Assembly (NCBI GenBank): GCA_015680905.1
Contig: CM027384.1
Coordinates: 63,309,001-63,373,000 of the forward strand
DNA length: 64,000 nt
DNA from: Coptis chinensis
Taxonomy: Eukaryota; Streptophyta; Magnoliopsida; Ranunculales; Ranunculaceae
Direction: 5' to 3'
Part shown: one piece after another, positions 37,615-49,600 of the stretch
How the letters are laid out: each line of letters opens with the position of its first letter
Position numbering within the stretch: the first letter of the stretch is position 1
The notes under the pieces: generated by a model
The model's database searches: none
What the model saw: the letters and a program-made list of their open reading frames with translations, nothing else
Told to the model about the DNA's origin: nothing
Translations under genes and position numbers: made by a program

Positions 37615-37931
37615 CAGTTTTTCGCCCACAATGGTTTAAAATGAACTGTGAGGCAAATCTTTCCTCCTCTATACACCTGGGTTTTAAAAAAAAACATTTA
37701 ATTAACAAAACCCCAACAATTAATTAGAAACAATAACAAAAATAACCAATCAAACCTTGTGAGTTTTTCCATCAAAAGTTCAGGAGCAGTAGTAAGATAA
37801 GTAACAGGAATATCAAACTCATACTTCAACAGATTGTGAACATACCAACATTTCCCAGTCCACTTTGTTCCTTCTGGATTTGCAGCTGATATTCTAAACC
37901 AATCATTATCATTTGACTTGTTCATACCGGC
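37615..37931 (-). pseudogene. UFC1 (UFM1-conjugating enzyme) fragment, two exons
   Basis: Exon 37756-37931 reads [20 protein letters not shown] and [20 protein letters not shown], then IPVTY and DGKTHK after a small deletion that shifts the frame. A GT-AG intron follows (37677-37755), and exon 37615-37676 reads [19 protein letters not shown] before a GT donor. These are central exons of UFC1, the E2 enzyme of ufmylation. The catalytic Cys lies in the following part of the protein, which is absent here. Retention of the intron shows capture at the DNA level. Confidence 0.88.
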
Positions 37932-38364
37932 CTGTATATGCAATCAGTGATTTGTATTCTTCTTTCAGTCTTTGTGTCCATACTATCCCGTCTCTTGGTC
38001 AAGTAAAATTCTTGCTGAAAACCATATTAAATACAACTGAACTTTGCCTTTGAAGATAAACTACTTGTGTGAGGGAAAAAAAGAAAATTATACATTAAAG
38101 AAAATTAAAAGTTTAAATAAAAAAAATCATAACTTTGAAGAAGAATAACAGGTTAGTTAGTCATAATCATTATCCTGATGAAAAGAAAGGCATAATCAAA
38201 CCAAATACATGGGTGTGAATATATATACCAGGTGTTGATCAATGCAATTACTGTTAGTTGGTCCAAAATAGTTCCACTAGCTCATTGTTTAAAATGTTGA
38301 ATGACTACTTGAAGCTAACAAATGATATATGAGATTAAGAACGAATTAAAAAATAAAAATTAAA

Positions 38365-39071
38365 ACACTTACCTTTCAAACTGCTGAAATTCTCCACATG
38401 GTTCTCCAAAGAAACTCACCCGAAAAAGGTTAACAAAAAGATTAATATCAAGTTTCTTTTGATTAATAGCAAGGCTAGTACTGAAGTTTGTGTTGCCCCC
38501 ATAACTTGGACTCAGACCTGGCTCGAAATTCACTTATTCCATAAGCAGGAGGACCAAAAGGAGGAAATCCACTTTCGACTACCATAACCTGGACTAAATC
38601 TCCCATCCATCCTTACTCCATAGTTTCCTATCGAGTTCGGATTGTACCCCTGAGTGTATCCATTTAGAAAGCTATTAACCCTACTCAGACTGTAATTATA
38701 TCCCCTTAGCAGGCTCCTGCTAGGCCTTGGGGATAACTCTTTAGGGGCATCTCTTTTGACTTCAACCATGTTACCATTCAGTGCATGAAAAGTTTTGAAT
38801 ATAACTTTTTCTATTGCATCCTCTGAATCGTAAGTAATGAATCCAAAGCCTCTTGGCCTTTGAGTATTATGGTCATACATTACCACTACATCTGTAATTG
38901 TCCCAAACTGATTAAAGTATTTCTTAAAGTCACTCTCAGTTACGGTGGATGCTAAACCTCCTACAAATATCTTTTTTGTCGGCGGCGGGGACACCGTGAT
39001 CCATGAATGCTACTACTGTTTCTATTGAGAATGTGTTGATCATCCCTAGGAACGACTTTCTTCGCTTCAAC
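38365..39071 (-). pseudogene. RNP1-type RRM RNA-binding protein fragment
   Basis: The segment starts after an acceptor at 39072. VEAKKVVPRDDQ precedes a frame change, then TKKIFVGGLASTVTESDFKK, GTITDVVVMYDHNTQRPRGF and GFITYDSEDAIEKV give a complete RRM with RNP2 (IFVGGL) and RNP1 (RGFGFITY). The Gly/Ser/Tyr-rich tail (SFLNGYTQGYNP, MDGRFSPGYG) is frameshifted near 38570. Plant heterogeneous nuclear ribonucleoprotein 1 has two RRMs; only the second is here. Past 38465 the sequence changes to an unrelated open stretch ending VSFFGEPCGEFQQFER at a GT donor (38365), possibly from another gene. Confidence 0.85.
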
Positions 39072-40141
39072 CTGAAAATTCAAAGTCCAATTTGATTACA
39101 ATAGCAATGATGAGACTATAACCGAAAAAACAGTGACATACAAACTAATTTTGATTACACTCATATTGCAAACTAAAAATAAAACAATTCTGAATCAAAA
39201 GTCAAAAGTATCCCAAAAATGGAGGAAAAAAGGGAAAAATATGGAATCGAGCAGATACTTCGAGGGCTCGACGATGGGTATAAAACCCCAGTGAGAAATA
39301 TGGTCATTGGCACTGCGTTGTGAGACACTTTTTAAAATATAGTGGTCACGATTGCATCCACAATCCAGCCAAAGTCTTTCGTTTCGGTTCACAAAATTAG
39401 CAACAAAACTGACCAGAAGAACATAACATACCTTTTTTTATCGTACTATCATCCATAGCTTTATACTCCATATTTTTCAATGCAAGTTCTACGCCGTAAG
39501 CACCCAAGTTCACAGAGTCAGGTTGTACCAACAAAGACCACGCGAGGGACTTGTAGCTTTTTCACAGCCCATAAGGTAAAGGCGGGGCGACAACATATCT
39601 TACTCTTCCTTATAAGCATTAAAAACTTGAGTCAGTCGGCATGGGAATTTATCCAAGTCACAGACAATAACACCAATAAGAGAAAAGTTGGCATTTAATT
39701 TTAACTAATAGATTGGTCATTTAATGAGCAAGAGGAGGGAAATCAAGATGCAGGGATGCAAATACATCTTTTTTACACCTAACTACTTTCACCTGAACCA
39801 AAGCTTTGACCTATAACTGTAATAAAATCGCTTCAGAGTGATCCATCAAGCTCTAAAACAAACATGACTTGCTTGACCCATGTTTAACAAATTTTCTTGT
39901 GTTCTTTATTTGTTGTTAAGAACAATATTTGACTCTTCATCAAGTTCTCGTATACTTTCCTAACAAACCAAAACAAACATATAGTCCATATCTACACCTT
40001 TCCTACTGCAGAATCACACTCAATCCAACAACAATACGCACTCCATATCCTAAAGACAATGGTCACAAAAAATCAAAAGGGTTTGAAACTCATATCTCTG
40101 GGAAATTTATTCATCACGAGTGCGTTAATCCAACTGTCTGG

Positions 40142-40780
40142 CTATGTTTTGGCTGCATTCTTTTGTATGAGTGCAGTACTTGGTTTCGTTAGCTCAAGTA
40201 TCGGACAACATGCTCGCAAAATACACATGATCATATCCTCAATCGATCTAGCACACTGTTTCGACTCACCTGGGCTCGGTTTTCTCTCACACTCTTGAAC
40301 TATATCTTCGATAAATCGCTCCATACTCGAGTGAGAACTTGCGTGAAAAATCTGTTTCAACTCAACAACTCGTTTCATGGAGAAAGGTAATTTCGAGAAA
40401 ATAGTCCTGGGCAAAAACGACCTTTTTGGCATTTTGTCACTAATGTCTGGCATTGGCATAACAGTTGCTTGTTTCAACATAGATTCATGAAAAAATTTAC
40501 CTGGCTCAACCTATCTATTCACAGCTTCACCACTCTGAGTTAAAGAATCAGGACTTGAATTGGTATATTTAGAAAAAGTGATACCCGTTGGACTATAATC
40601 TTTGAAAGTGGTGTTAACTCCATAAATCTTGAATCCAATTTCATGATTTGCATTTCCTTTTCCATACCCTTTAAATGTATCAGTACCTTGATTGAAAGAT
40701 TTATCGTAATTAGCAAAATTTACCTCCTGTCCTTCTGCGTGTTTCCCTTCTATCCAACCAATTAACTGAGCTAGCATCAA
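40142..40780 (-). pseudogene. AroGP/PG1beta-like BURP-domain protein fragment
   Basis: Two adjacent frames read GQEVNFANYDKSFNQGTDTF and KGYGKGNANHEIGFKIYGVN (FxxY repeats typical of the family). After a stop at about 40510, EPGKFFHESMLKQATVMPMP, DISDKMPKRSFLPRTIFSKL and QECERKPSPGESKQC follow, the start of the BURP domain. These belong to the non-catalytic polygalacturonase-1 beta-like (AroGP) cell-wall proteins. The C-terminal CH-motif half of BURP is missing. It is the first captured fragment from the Helitron's 5' end. Confidence 0.85.
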
Positions 40781-41954
40781 CTAACTCCCTTATACACATG
40801 AAGACCATACGAAAAGCAAGAGCACACTACACCCACAATTGAGGAATAACTCTGCGTAATATACTCTAAAACACATTGAATCAATTTTTTTTATAGATTA
40901 GTTGAAATGTAAAAGCGAGAAAGAATTAATCCGCCCAAAACTTGTTCGACTTCTTAGTGAAACAAAGCTCTACCGTGAATCACAAAAAAGTCCACAACTA
41001 AATCCATCCATAGCTCGAATTAAACAAACACTACTGAGTCATTCCAAAAAAATAGAAAACGGTTTTCTTAAGCAGATATGAAGATAGAAATCAAGTGCGA
41101 TATAAATAGAACCAACAATCATTGAACGGGGTCAAGTGTGATATAATCAAGTTTTCTTAAGCACAACTTCAAAAAAAAAATCAATGGAACCAACAGTCAT
41201 TGAAAATGAAATAGATTGATTCAGAAACAAATAACTAAGAAATCGGAGGTTACCTGTATATCTCCACCTCCGTTATCTCCAAGTTAGGATTATTAGATTT
41301 TTCAATTGGTGTTTATGCATGGACCAATATGAGAGTAGTAGTTTCATTGTGAGAAAAAAAAATTATGAGAAACAGAAGAGAAAAGAATCGGTTCGTATTC
41401 TGATTAGATTTTCCCTTTTCTTAATCTCTTATTAAATAACCCAATTATTGATAATTAAATGACATTTATAGTATGGCGTACATCTGAGAATGACGTGGAT
41501 TTGGTTTTCTAATATAGTGCCACATGAAAAGACTGATTGCTCCTATTTAAAGGTGTTAAACAATATTTTTATTTAAGGACAATATCGGTACTGAAAATTT
41601 ATAAAGGCATACAAAGACAAAGTAGTCCTCATTAATAAATATATCTAGGCATCTGATTTTATTATTCATCAAGGGTATTATGCGTCATAAAAATACCCGG
41701 ATGAATTTAAGAGGCCACGATAATTATAGGCTATACTACTAATAGAGATTAGAAAAAAAAAAAAACCGCCTAGCATTTTTTAGAACACTGATTATTCTTC
41801 TATAAAGTCTTTTACACAAATGGTCATTGGGCCCAATGTTTGAGTGGTCTGTTGCAATTATTGGACTGGACTGGACTGGACTAAATCTACTTGTAGTCTA
41901 GTGGGTATTAGGTTAGATGGGGTCCTAATTTTGGCCTGTCCCCAGACTGCCCTG

Positions 41955-42071
41955 CATATCCGACACAGATGTTGTTTTTCTTAAATATGGCGTGTCCAAG
42001 TAACATAGCATGTAGCACATTGAAATACAGGATCAACGTCCCTTGGGAATATTGGCTACTGAATATATGCA
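41955..42071. repeat. Distal end of duplication copy A
   Basis: CATATCCGACACAGATGTTG through TTGGCTACTGAATATATGCA matches 44715-44835 in copy B. It marks the end of copy A after the hAT-like insertion. Confidence 0.88.
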
Positions 42072-42570
42072 GTGTTTTCAAACTAGACTTTGCTGAGCAT
42101 AACTAGGTGGAGGTTAAAAATCTAGGCGATCGTGCATTGTTTTTGGGCCCTAGTAACTCTTTGTCCGTGACATCGGATTATCCGCCGAAGGAATTGTATC
42201 TACTTCTGTGATCGACATGTGTCTAAGGTGTTTTTTATCTTGATTCTGGTAACATTGAGAAAATTTGTACGATTAATTCCACTGCTGTTCGTCCTCGTCC
42301 CTTGTGGTTTTCAGCGAATTCATAGCTCGACTACTCAAAGCCTTGTTTACCTGGAGAACTTTCAAGACGGTGTATGACTGTATGAGGATTTTATCCAACA
42401 CAGCAAGAGAATGGTATCGTCTTACAATCAATTTCAGGGTTTTCAAACTAGACTTTGCCGAGCATAAGTGCGTGAACGTTAAAATCTTTATTCTTGGGCC
42501 CCAATAACTCTTTATCCGTAATTGCATTCGATTATCCTGGATGCCCAGGGAATTGTATTTGGGAATTTTC
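42072..42570. repeat. Junction sequence with a 130-bp direct repeat
   Basis: Between copies A and B, the stretch GTTTTCAAACTAGACTTTGC to GGAATTGTAT occurs at about 42076-42208 and again at about 42436-42562, diverged but clear, separated by about 230 bp of unassigned sequence. It has no counterpart after copy B. I see no coding sequence. Confidence 0.75.
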
Positions 42571-43040
42571 TGCGACACGTTTTCACTTATGCTTGTTGAA
42601 TCTAATAAAACTTCTCAATCATACTTAAGAGGTACTCAAGTTATTCAGGAAATAGTGTATAACCATTCTCATACTGGTTCAATATGGAAGTTAATACATG
42701 TATCAGAGGCAACTGTCTTCTCATCTCATTGTTTAATTGTTTGAGAAATGCTTCGTTGTTAGTTGATGTTTCATTTGGTTAGCCATTTCACGGAAGATCT
42801 CAGTGCAATTTCAAGTAATGGGCTCTTGTGCTGGCTATCCATGTCCCTCCACCCTAAGAAAGCCATTAGAAGAACGAGCAGGTGAAAGTGTGAAACATGA
42901 GCAGACACTTGTTTAATTTGATTTTCCATGTACCTTAATATCCCAGGGCAATGTATAATATTTAGTTTTTAGTGAAAATTTATCCAGCAAAGAAATATAA
43001 TTACATAATGTCTACTGCTAAATGCTAACCGAGAATACAA
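42556..43040 (+). pseudogene. Dead copy of the fucosidase 3' end
   Basis: The sequence matches 9798-10271 plus 15995-16030. It starts in the last exon (FSLMLxESxKTSQSYLRGTQ still reads), the stop codon region is altered (TAG changed to TGG), and the match continues through the 3' flank. The copia insertion is absent: the target CTAAC is single near 43028. Only about 40 codons were copied, so it has no function as an enzyme. Confidence 0.9.
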
Positions 43041-43627
43041 CTTCTGCTATTTCAGAAATTCTCTTTCAGGTATGCATTTAGATTTTGCTAGCACTTTAGA
43101 AAGGACTGTGAGCTTATTGCATGTTTTTGATCCGGCATCTGACCTCGTTTAAATGGTCAAATCACACTTCTCTAGCAAAATTAAACTGCATATGATTTTT
43201 GGCACAAACAGGGTCAAAGGAAACAATAACAATAACATTTGCCTGTTGTACGAGCACACTGTTCCAGAAAATTTACTGTTGTAAACTACTATGAATCTTC
43301 TAAAAGAATACAGGTTTTGACATTGTTAATTAGCAATCTGTTTTTAGGGGGGAATTGTGGGGATCAAAGGCATGAATCCTATAGGTCTGTCACCTCAACT
43401 TTTGCTTGTAGTTGGTGCCAAAGATCGTTCGGCCGTTCCTGTGGATCGGAGAATTAGGAAGTTAGTAGAGTGCCATAACACTGACATCAGTTCAGAACCG
43501 AAATTCTTAAAGGTCATGATGTAGTCAGTTTGTCATTCATAATGACCGACGGAGCAAATTCTATACTCAACTTCTCCAAAATTTCCATGCCTGGCAACAA
43601 CTATAAGACGCATACAGATCAGAAACT
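43041..43627. other. Copy B intergenic sequence and methyltransferase 3' flank
   Basis: About 43190-43235 matches 29630-29690 of copy A. The rest is presumably the 3'UTR and downstream region of the methyltransferase on the - strand. No further gene is recognised. Confidence 0.5.
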
Positions 43628-46600
43628 TCAGGTTATCTTGATATCTTGTAGAAGCCTTGCTGCCATTGACCCATATCTCCTTGCTTCCCAGTCACTAAGC
43701 TCCCCAGGGCCGACTCCAACTGATTTCTCAACTTCATAAACTTCCTTCTTAACATTATCTTCCAATTCCTCTGCTCCACCATCTTCCAATTCCTCTGCTC
43801 CATCACAGTTCTCAACGTCATCGTTGCTTTCATGTTTCTCCATTTTTTCAACTTCATTGTTTTCTTGATCATGCCTCTCACTTCTTGAGCAGTCCCCTCG
43901 AGCTTTTGACTCCATTATGTAAAGATAGATACTGTCATGCTGATAGTTACTGTCCATCTGCATGGATCATTATTCAACATCAGAAAATGAGCAATTCAAC
44001 TTCTGAAATAACTAAAGACTGAAAAGGGTGGTAGAAGACCTTTGATTTAGGAATTGTTTTGACCTCAAAGTTGTCCCTCCACATACTAAGCATTTGTTCA
44101 TGAACAACGGTATTTCGGATCTCATACCCCAACTGAAGAAAATTCCAGCATTAAGAATGCAAAAATAGGACTCAGGACCGGTGAAATAGAACAAAAATAT
44201 CTTGCAAAGAAACATATTGAAAGTTTACATTACGTGCATAATGAAACCAAAAACTAGATTACCAAAATCGTAGTTTTAGGTCCTGATAAGCCAAATATTG
44301 TCTGCAAGAGTGGGTCCAAGAGATGCTCCACATAAACCTGAATTTCAAGAAAGTTGAAGCCATACTCAGTACAATAAATTCTAAATTTATTGACAATAAA
44401 TCTTTTGCTACTGCCAGACACGGACAGCAGAGTTGAAGATACAAAACACCAATTAGACTGACACATGGAAATATGAAATGCTAAACCCAAGTTACATTTT
44501 TTTTATTTAACAACAAAGCTAAACCCTCTGTTCTTATTTCTGATTCTGACAACAAAACCACTACTACGTTCAACTCTTTACATGAACTGGAACATTTTTT
44601 ACCGCTTCATCCAATGTACAAAGATATGACATGTGTCTGTATCTGACATGGATAGGTGAAATATAAAAAATTAAAGTATATATCACATATGATATGTGTG
44701 GACAGGCATGTGGATATGTATCCGACACAGATTTTGTTTTTTATTAAATATGGCGTGTCCAAGTAACATAGCAGGTAGCGAGCGCATTGAAATACAGGAT
44801 TGACGTCCCTTGGGGATATTGGCTACTGAATATATGCAGAAATAGACAAGCTATAGTTTCGTAAGGATGTTTTAAGATCATTTGAATGTAGAAGTATAAT
44901 AGAAATCAAGCACTCTATTATTAATAATTCAACTCATTTGTATTGTCACATATGCCAGTAAAATAAATGCTAAGCACCACAACTAAAAACGTCTCCACAA
45001 ATAACTTTAATATTAAAAGCATGCATCTAATTTCCACTATTGAAAGCCTCTGGCAAGCTATATTGATGTCAGAAAGTAAGATTATTCAGAAATAAAAGTA
45101 CGGTAACCAACCACTCTTTAATGGTTCATTCACACCACAAGTGTCGTCCATATGCTAGTAAAATGACTGCTCAATGTAATTAGTAAATAACTCACGCCTG
45201 GAAATTGAAATTCTATTACGAATCAGTTTCCAAACCCTTGTATAAATTCTATAGAATCAATTTCCAGTTAGGAAAAACAACAACCTTCCAAAATGGAAAA
45301 ATCCTTATAATTTTGATATTAACATCCCTCATTTCATTATTACTGTTTTGTGTCCCTAAAGTCTCATACGCTACACTAACCAATTCCATTAGAATGCCTA
45401 CAAAAAAAGATCAATATGACAAGGAATAGCAGTTATTAGTTTCCTTGAAGTAGAACCTAACCAGGGGAAGACATTACATCTATACCAAATCAGGCCTTGT
45501 ATAGATGTAATATAAAGCACTGCGCACAATCAGGTCCATCATTTGAAACAGTTTTGGAATCACTGTGCCACAGGCCATACAGTAAGGCATTGTGTTTTCA
45601 TGCATCAGTTGGAACTAATGAACTTACTATATCAGTCCCAATAATGTAATCAAATGGAGGACCAACAGCTTTTATGTGCTCCTGATTCCCCCAATCTAAT
45701 TCTGCAACTTCGATGGAGCCAAATGAACCTACCTCACCAAGTAAGGTTCTTGTTAGAGAATTAATTATCACCATCACATCCAGTATTTCAAATGCAAGCA
45801 ATATGGAGAGCCAACACTTAAAAAAAAACATACTTCATGAGTGAGAGTTTGCTGAAGTTGGAGCTTGCGCATAATGGCTGTACTCCATGACGATCGGTCA
45901 TTTCTTTTCTTTATTTAGCCTTCTAGATTTTTACGCACGTATGTAGGTAAGTACATATGTGCGCTATGGTATGTATGTTCGAGAAACATACCTAAAATCT
46001 TAGCCATATACCACCAGTCAGGGTTACTTAATTTCAATTGACTGGGAGAATTTGAGATTGACTGGGAGGACCATAATGCTGTCGGTTTTATACATTGTGT
46101 CCAATGTCACATCTTGGACATTCACAGTCTCGTAATTGTTAGGTCAAAAACTGAAGAGAATAGATCTTACCCAAACACACTTGAAAATCACTCGTTTAAG
46201 TATCGTACAACGAAAGAAAAATGTACATAATGAGAATAGTAACGGATTGGTTTGATTTGAAGTTAAGACTGCACCACCTTTCAGTTCAGTGCCTGTGTAC
46301 ATACCCTTGGGGATCAAGTCTCCGATCTCTACTGAATATAGAACATCCAATGTAGTCTTGGCTGAGAAAACTCTTCCGTATTTAAGAAGCAGAAACCTTT
46401 GAGAATCTCTGATTGATTTGTCTATCCTTACTAGAATATATCCCTAGTTTGTTGGTACATCGAATGGAGCCATAATTCTGTGGAATTATGATGGGCCTAG
46501 TATTTCTTTTTCCAACTGATTTTGGGCTTACAGCGGGGCTCCCACATGCCATTTATGTGATCCGATCCAAATCCACAATATTTATGTGATTCTATATCGT

Positions 46601-49600
46601 AATGCAATCGAAATTTCGGAACAATAACTGAAAACCTTTTCAGTTACAGTTTTTTAAAAACTGATCAAATAATTGAAAAAACGAACCTGTAAATCCTATT
46701 TGAACAGATGCATCCTTTCCATTCAAAAGTAAGCAAACACATGCATTACACAATAGCTAGAAACTTTTTTCTCACACAATGGCACTACCTCCTGAAGAAG
46801 AAGACGCCAACCAGAGCCTCTACATCCCCCCTGAATTATGCCAAAAGATACTTGCACATGGTCCACTCCAATTGCTTCAGAAATCCAAATTTGTATCCAA
46901 TGATTGGGAGTTGCTCGGTTATGAGAGTTCATTCATAACCGATTTTGTTCTGAAGAACAAAGCATTTCTGGGATATGTGATTCAGACCTAGCACTTTTCT
47001 GAACTCTATACGTCCTTTCAAACATTTCTCACATTCCACCAATTCCTACTCCAAATTTGGATTTCTGCCCAAACGGTGTTCGGATCATGGTATCTTCTAG
47101 TCAAGGTATTATTTGTTTGTGTGAAGAGCATTTTAGAGACACCAAATTTTATGTATGCAAACCCACAACTCATCAATTGCGTAGGCCTAAGATTAAATTA
47201 TGGACAGAGTGTATGGGCATGTTGGTACATTCAATTGAACCTTTACAATTCACCATAGTCCGACTGTCTAAACCAAACCACCATACTATAGTTCGAAGCT
47301 GAGACAATAAAAACAAGAGTGTCATTGTCCAATTCGTTGAAATTTTCAACTCCAACATTTTGAAGTGGAGAGCCAAAGAGACCAATGTAGATGTCCCTTT
47401 GCCAAAACTCCAGGCTGCATCTGAATGTGTTCAGTGTTGAAGGACAAATATAGGTTTTCCAACCTTCTCCACTTCAAAATGTTGGAGTTGAAAATTTCAA
47501 CGAATTGGACGATGACACTCTTGTTTTTATTGTCTTAGCTTTGAACTATAGTATGGTGGTTTGGTTTAGACAGTCGGACTATGGTGAATTGTAAATGTTC
47601 AATTGAATGCACCAACATGCCCATACACTCTGTCCATAATTTAATCTTAGGCCTACGCAACATACGCAATTGATGAGTTGTGGGTTTGCATACATAAAAT
47701 TTGGTGTCTCTAAAATGCTCTTCACACAGACAAATAATACCTTAACTAGAAGATGCCATGATCCAAACACCGTTTGGGCAGAAATCCAAATTTGGAATAG
47801 GAATTGGTGGAATGTGAGAAATGTTTGAAAGGACGTATAGAGTTCAGAAAAGTGCTAGGTCTGAATCACATAGCCTAGAAATGCTTTGTTCTTCAGAACA
47901 AAATCGGTTATGAATGAACTCTCATAACCGAGCAACTCCCAATCATTGGATACAAATTTGATTTCAAGCAATGATGACCATGTGCAAGTATCTTTGGCAT
48001 AATTCGGGGATGTACAGTGCTCGTTTGGCGTCTTCTTCTTCGAGGTAGTGCCATTGGTGAGAAAAAAGTTTCTAGCTATCAAGCTATTGTGTAATGCATG
48101 TGTTTGTTTACTTTTGAATGGAAAGGACGCATCTGTTCAAATAGGATTTATAGGTTCGTTTTTCAGTTATTTGATCAGTTTTTAAAAAAGCTATAACTGA
48201 AAAGGTTTTCAGTTATTGTTTTGAAATTTCGATTGCATTACGATATAATCACATAAATATTGTGGATGCCTGATCCTTGAGAAATTCAGCGAAGATACTT
48301 TGACACTCAACAGTATCCTGTTGTGAACGGTAACATAGATATATCTATGAAGAAATATTATCTACGGCTTCTTCTTCTACTGTGGAAATTTCCCACACCT
48401 TTCAGAAGCCTGATGTTGAATATAGTCCTATTGTTTATAGCAAGGTTATATTCAAAAGATTTATCTCTTGCAATGAATGGGGTCTCGATCCCAACAAATG
48501 TAGAAAGTCAAATTTGACTAATGTTCAGCACAATTATTGGGATTATATCTCGGCTTGTACTAATACATTTTTATATCAAAATGTTCATCGGAAACATTCA
48601 TGATTTATTAAACTATGTCCTCAGTCAATTAAGACTGATTACCCTTACTAAATTTTTCAATGGTGGGAATGTTTTGGTCTAGAACTAGAAATTCTCCCTG
48701 AAAAACTTTTAGACATTTTTCTAAAATGGACATAATACTATCCTCAATTAAAGGAAAAAAAAAAGATTCCTATGAGATTACCATCCTTAATCTTTTATAC
48801 CTTGGATTTTTAAATGGGATTTTAAATGTGAATATACTCACCTTAAAATTCCAGTTCTCAAAAGATAGTTTTATTCCATATGGTGGATCACTTTTCCGAC
48901 AGAAGAAATTATTTGCGTTAAAAGTGATTTAAAATCATTCATTGAAATATTGAACAAACTCCAAGAAGCAGCATTTCAGAAGGAATCGATACAAGAAATC
49001 CTTTTGAAATGATGAAGAATATTATTAGATTTCAAAATCCTAATATTTCCAAGGAACAAATAAATGAATTATGTATGGAGAAACTCAAGAGTCATTTTAT
49101 GACTTTATTCCAACCACCTTCAAGTGTTAAGCCCTCTTCCAGCACTAAAGATGAATCACCCACTGAAAATGTAGCAAAATGATGTCTCTATGACATCTGG
49201 AAAAGCAAATCAATTTGCTTACCTTGCAGGAGAAGACCACCTATAAGAAGATTTGGATGACAATTTTAACCTTACTGAAACTCTTATCCAGATTTATCCA
49301 GTCTCTTCTAATCTGAAAGAAGAACATACTACAGATACCATATTGGATATTTTTCACAAGGCTTATAAGGCCCAACAGGAAATTAAGACTACTTCCTCTG
49401 AAGCATAAGGAAGGTCAAGAACAATAATTTCCAGCACAGCAAGATAAGGACGCATGCTTGGCAAAAATAATTAGTGTATATGGCCCATGAAGAAGACATA
49501 AATTATTAAGAAGTATTATTTTGCTCAAAACAAGGATTCTTATCCTTAAAAGCAGGAATATAGACAAGAATGTTTTGTCAAGGTGGACTTTGAAGATGAC

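Larger units (their letters stand above)
32124..41748 (-). mobile_element. Helitron carrying multiple host gene fragments
   Basis: On the - strand the element begins TCTCTATTAGTAGTATAG (from 41748) and ends CTAG (32127-32124). It is preceded 9 bp upstream by the hairpin CGTGC-ATA-GCACG (32137-32149). It lies exactly between A (32123) and T (41749), without target-site duplication, all as expected for a plant Helitron. No Rep/helicase is visible. Instead it holds fragments of at least four unrelated host genes, all in its own orientation: AroGP-like, RNP1-like, UFC1 and CPP1. It is nested inside a small hAT-like element. Confidence 0.88.
31662..41954. mobile_element. hAT-like element interrupted by a Helitron
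   Basis: The ends CAGGGCCGGCTCTG and CAGACTGCCCTG form short imperfect inverted repeats. They are flanked by the perfect 8-bp duplication CATATCCG (31654-31661, 41955-41962), the hAT signature. The empty site in copy B (near 44715-44726) carries a single version of the target. Without the nested Helitron (32124-41748) the element is about 668 bp, with subterminal inverted GTTCTAAAAA blocks and a poly-T run at 31856-31881, and no transposase, so it is a non-autonomous element. Confidence 0.85.

Noticed and set aside
38530..38994. Functional RNA-binding protein gene
   Set aside because: Only one of two expected RRMs is present, the tail is frameshifted, and it lies in a Helitron among other gene fragments.
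46779..46991. Functional F-box gene
   Set aside because: The frame ends after 70 residues and the F-box-associated part is in another frame. Both arms of the hairpin show the same breaks.
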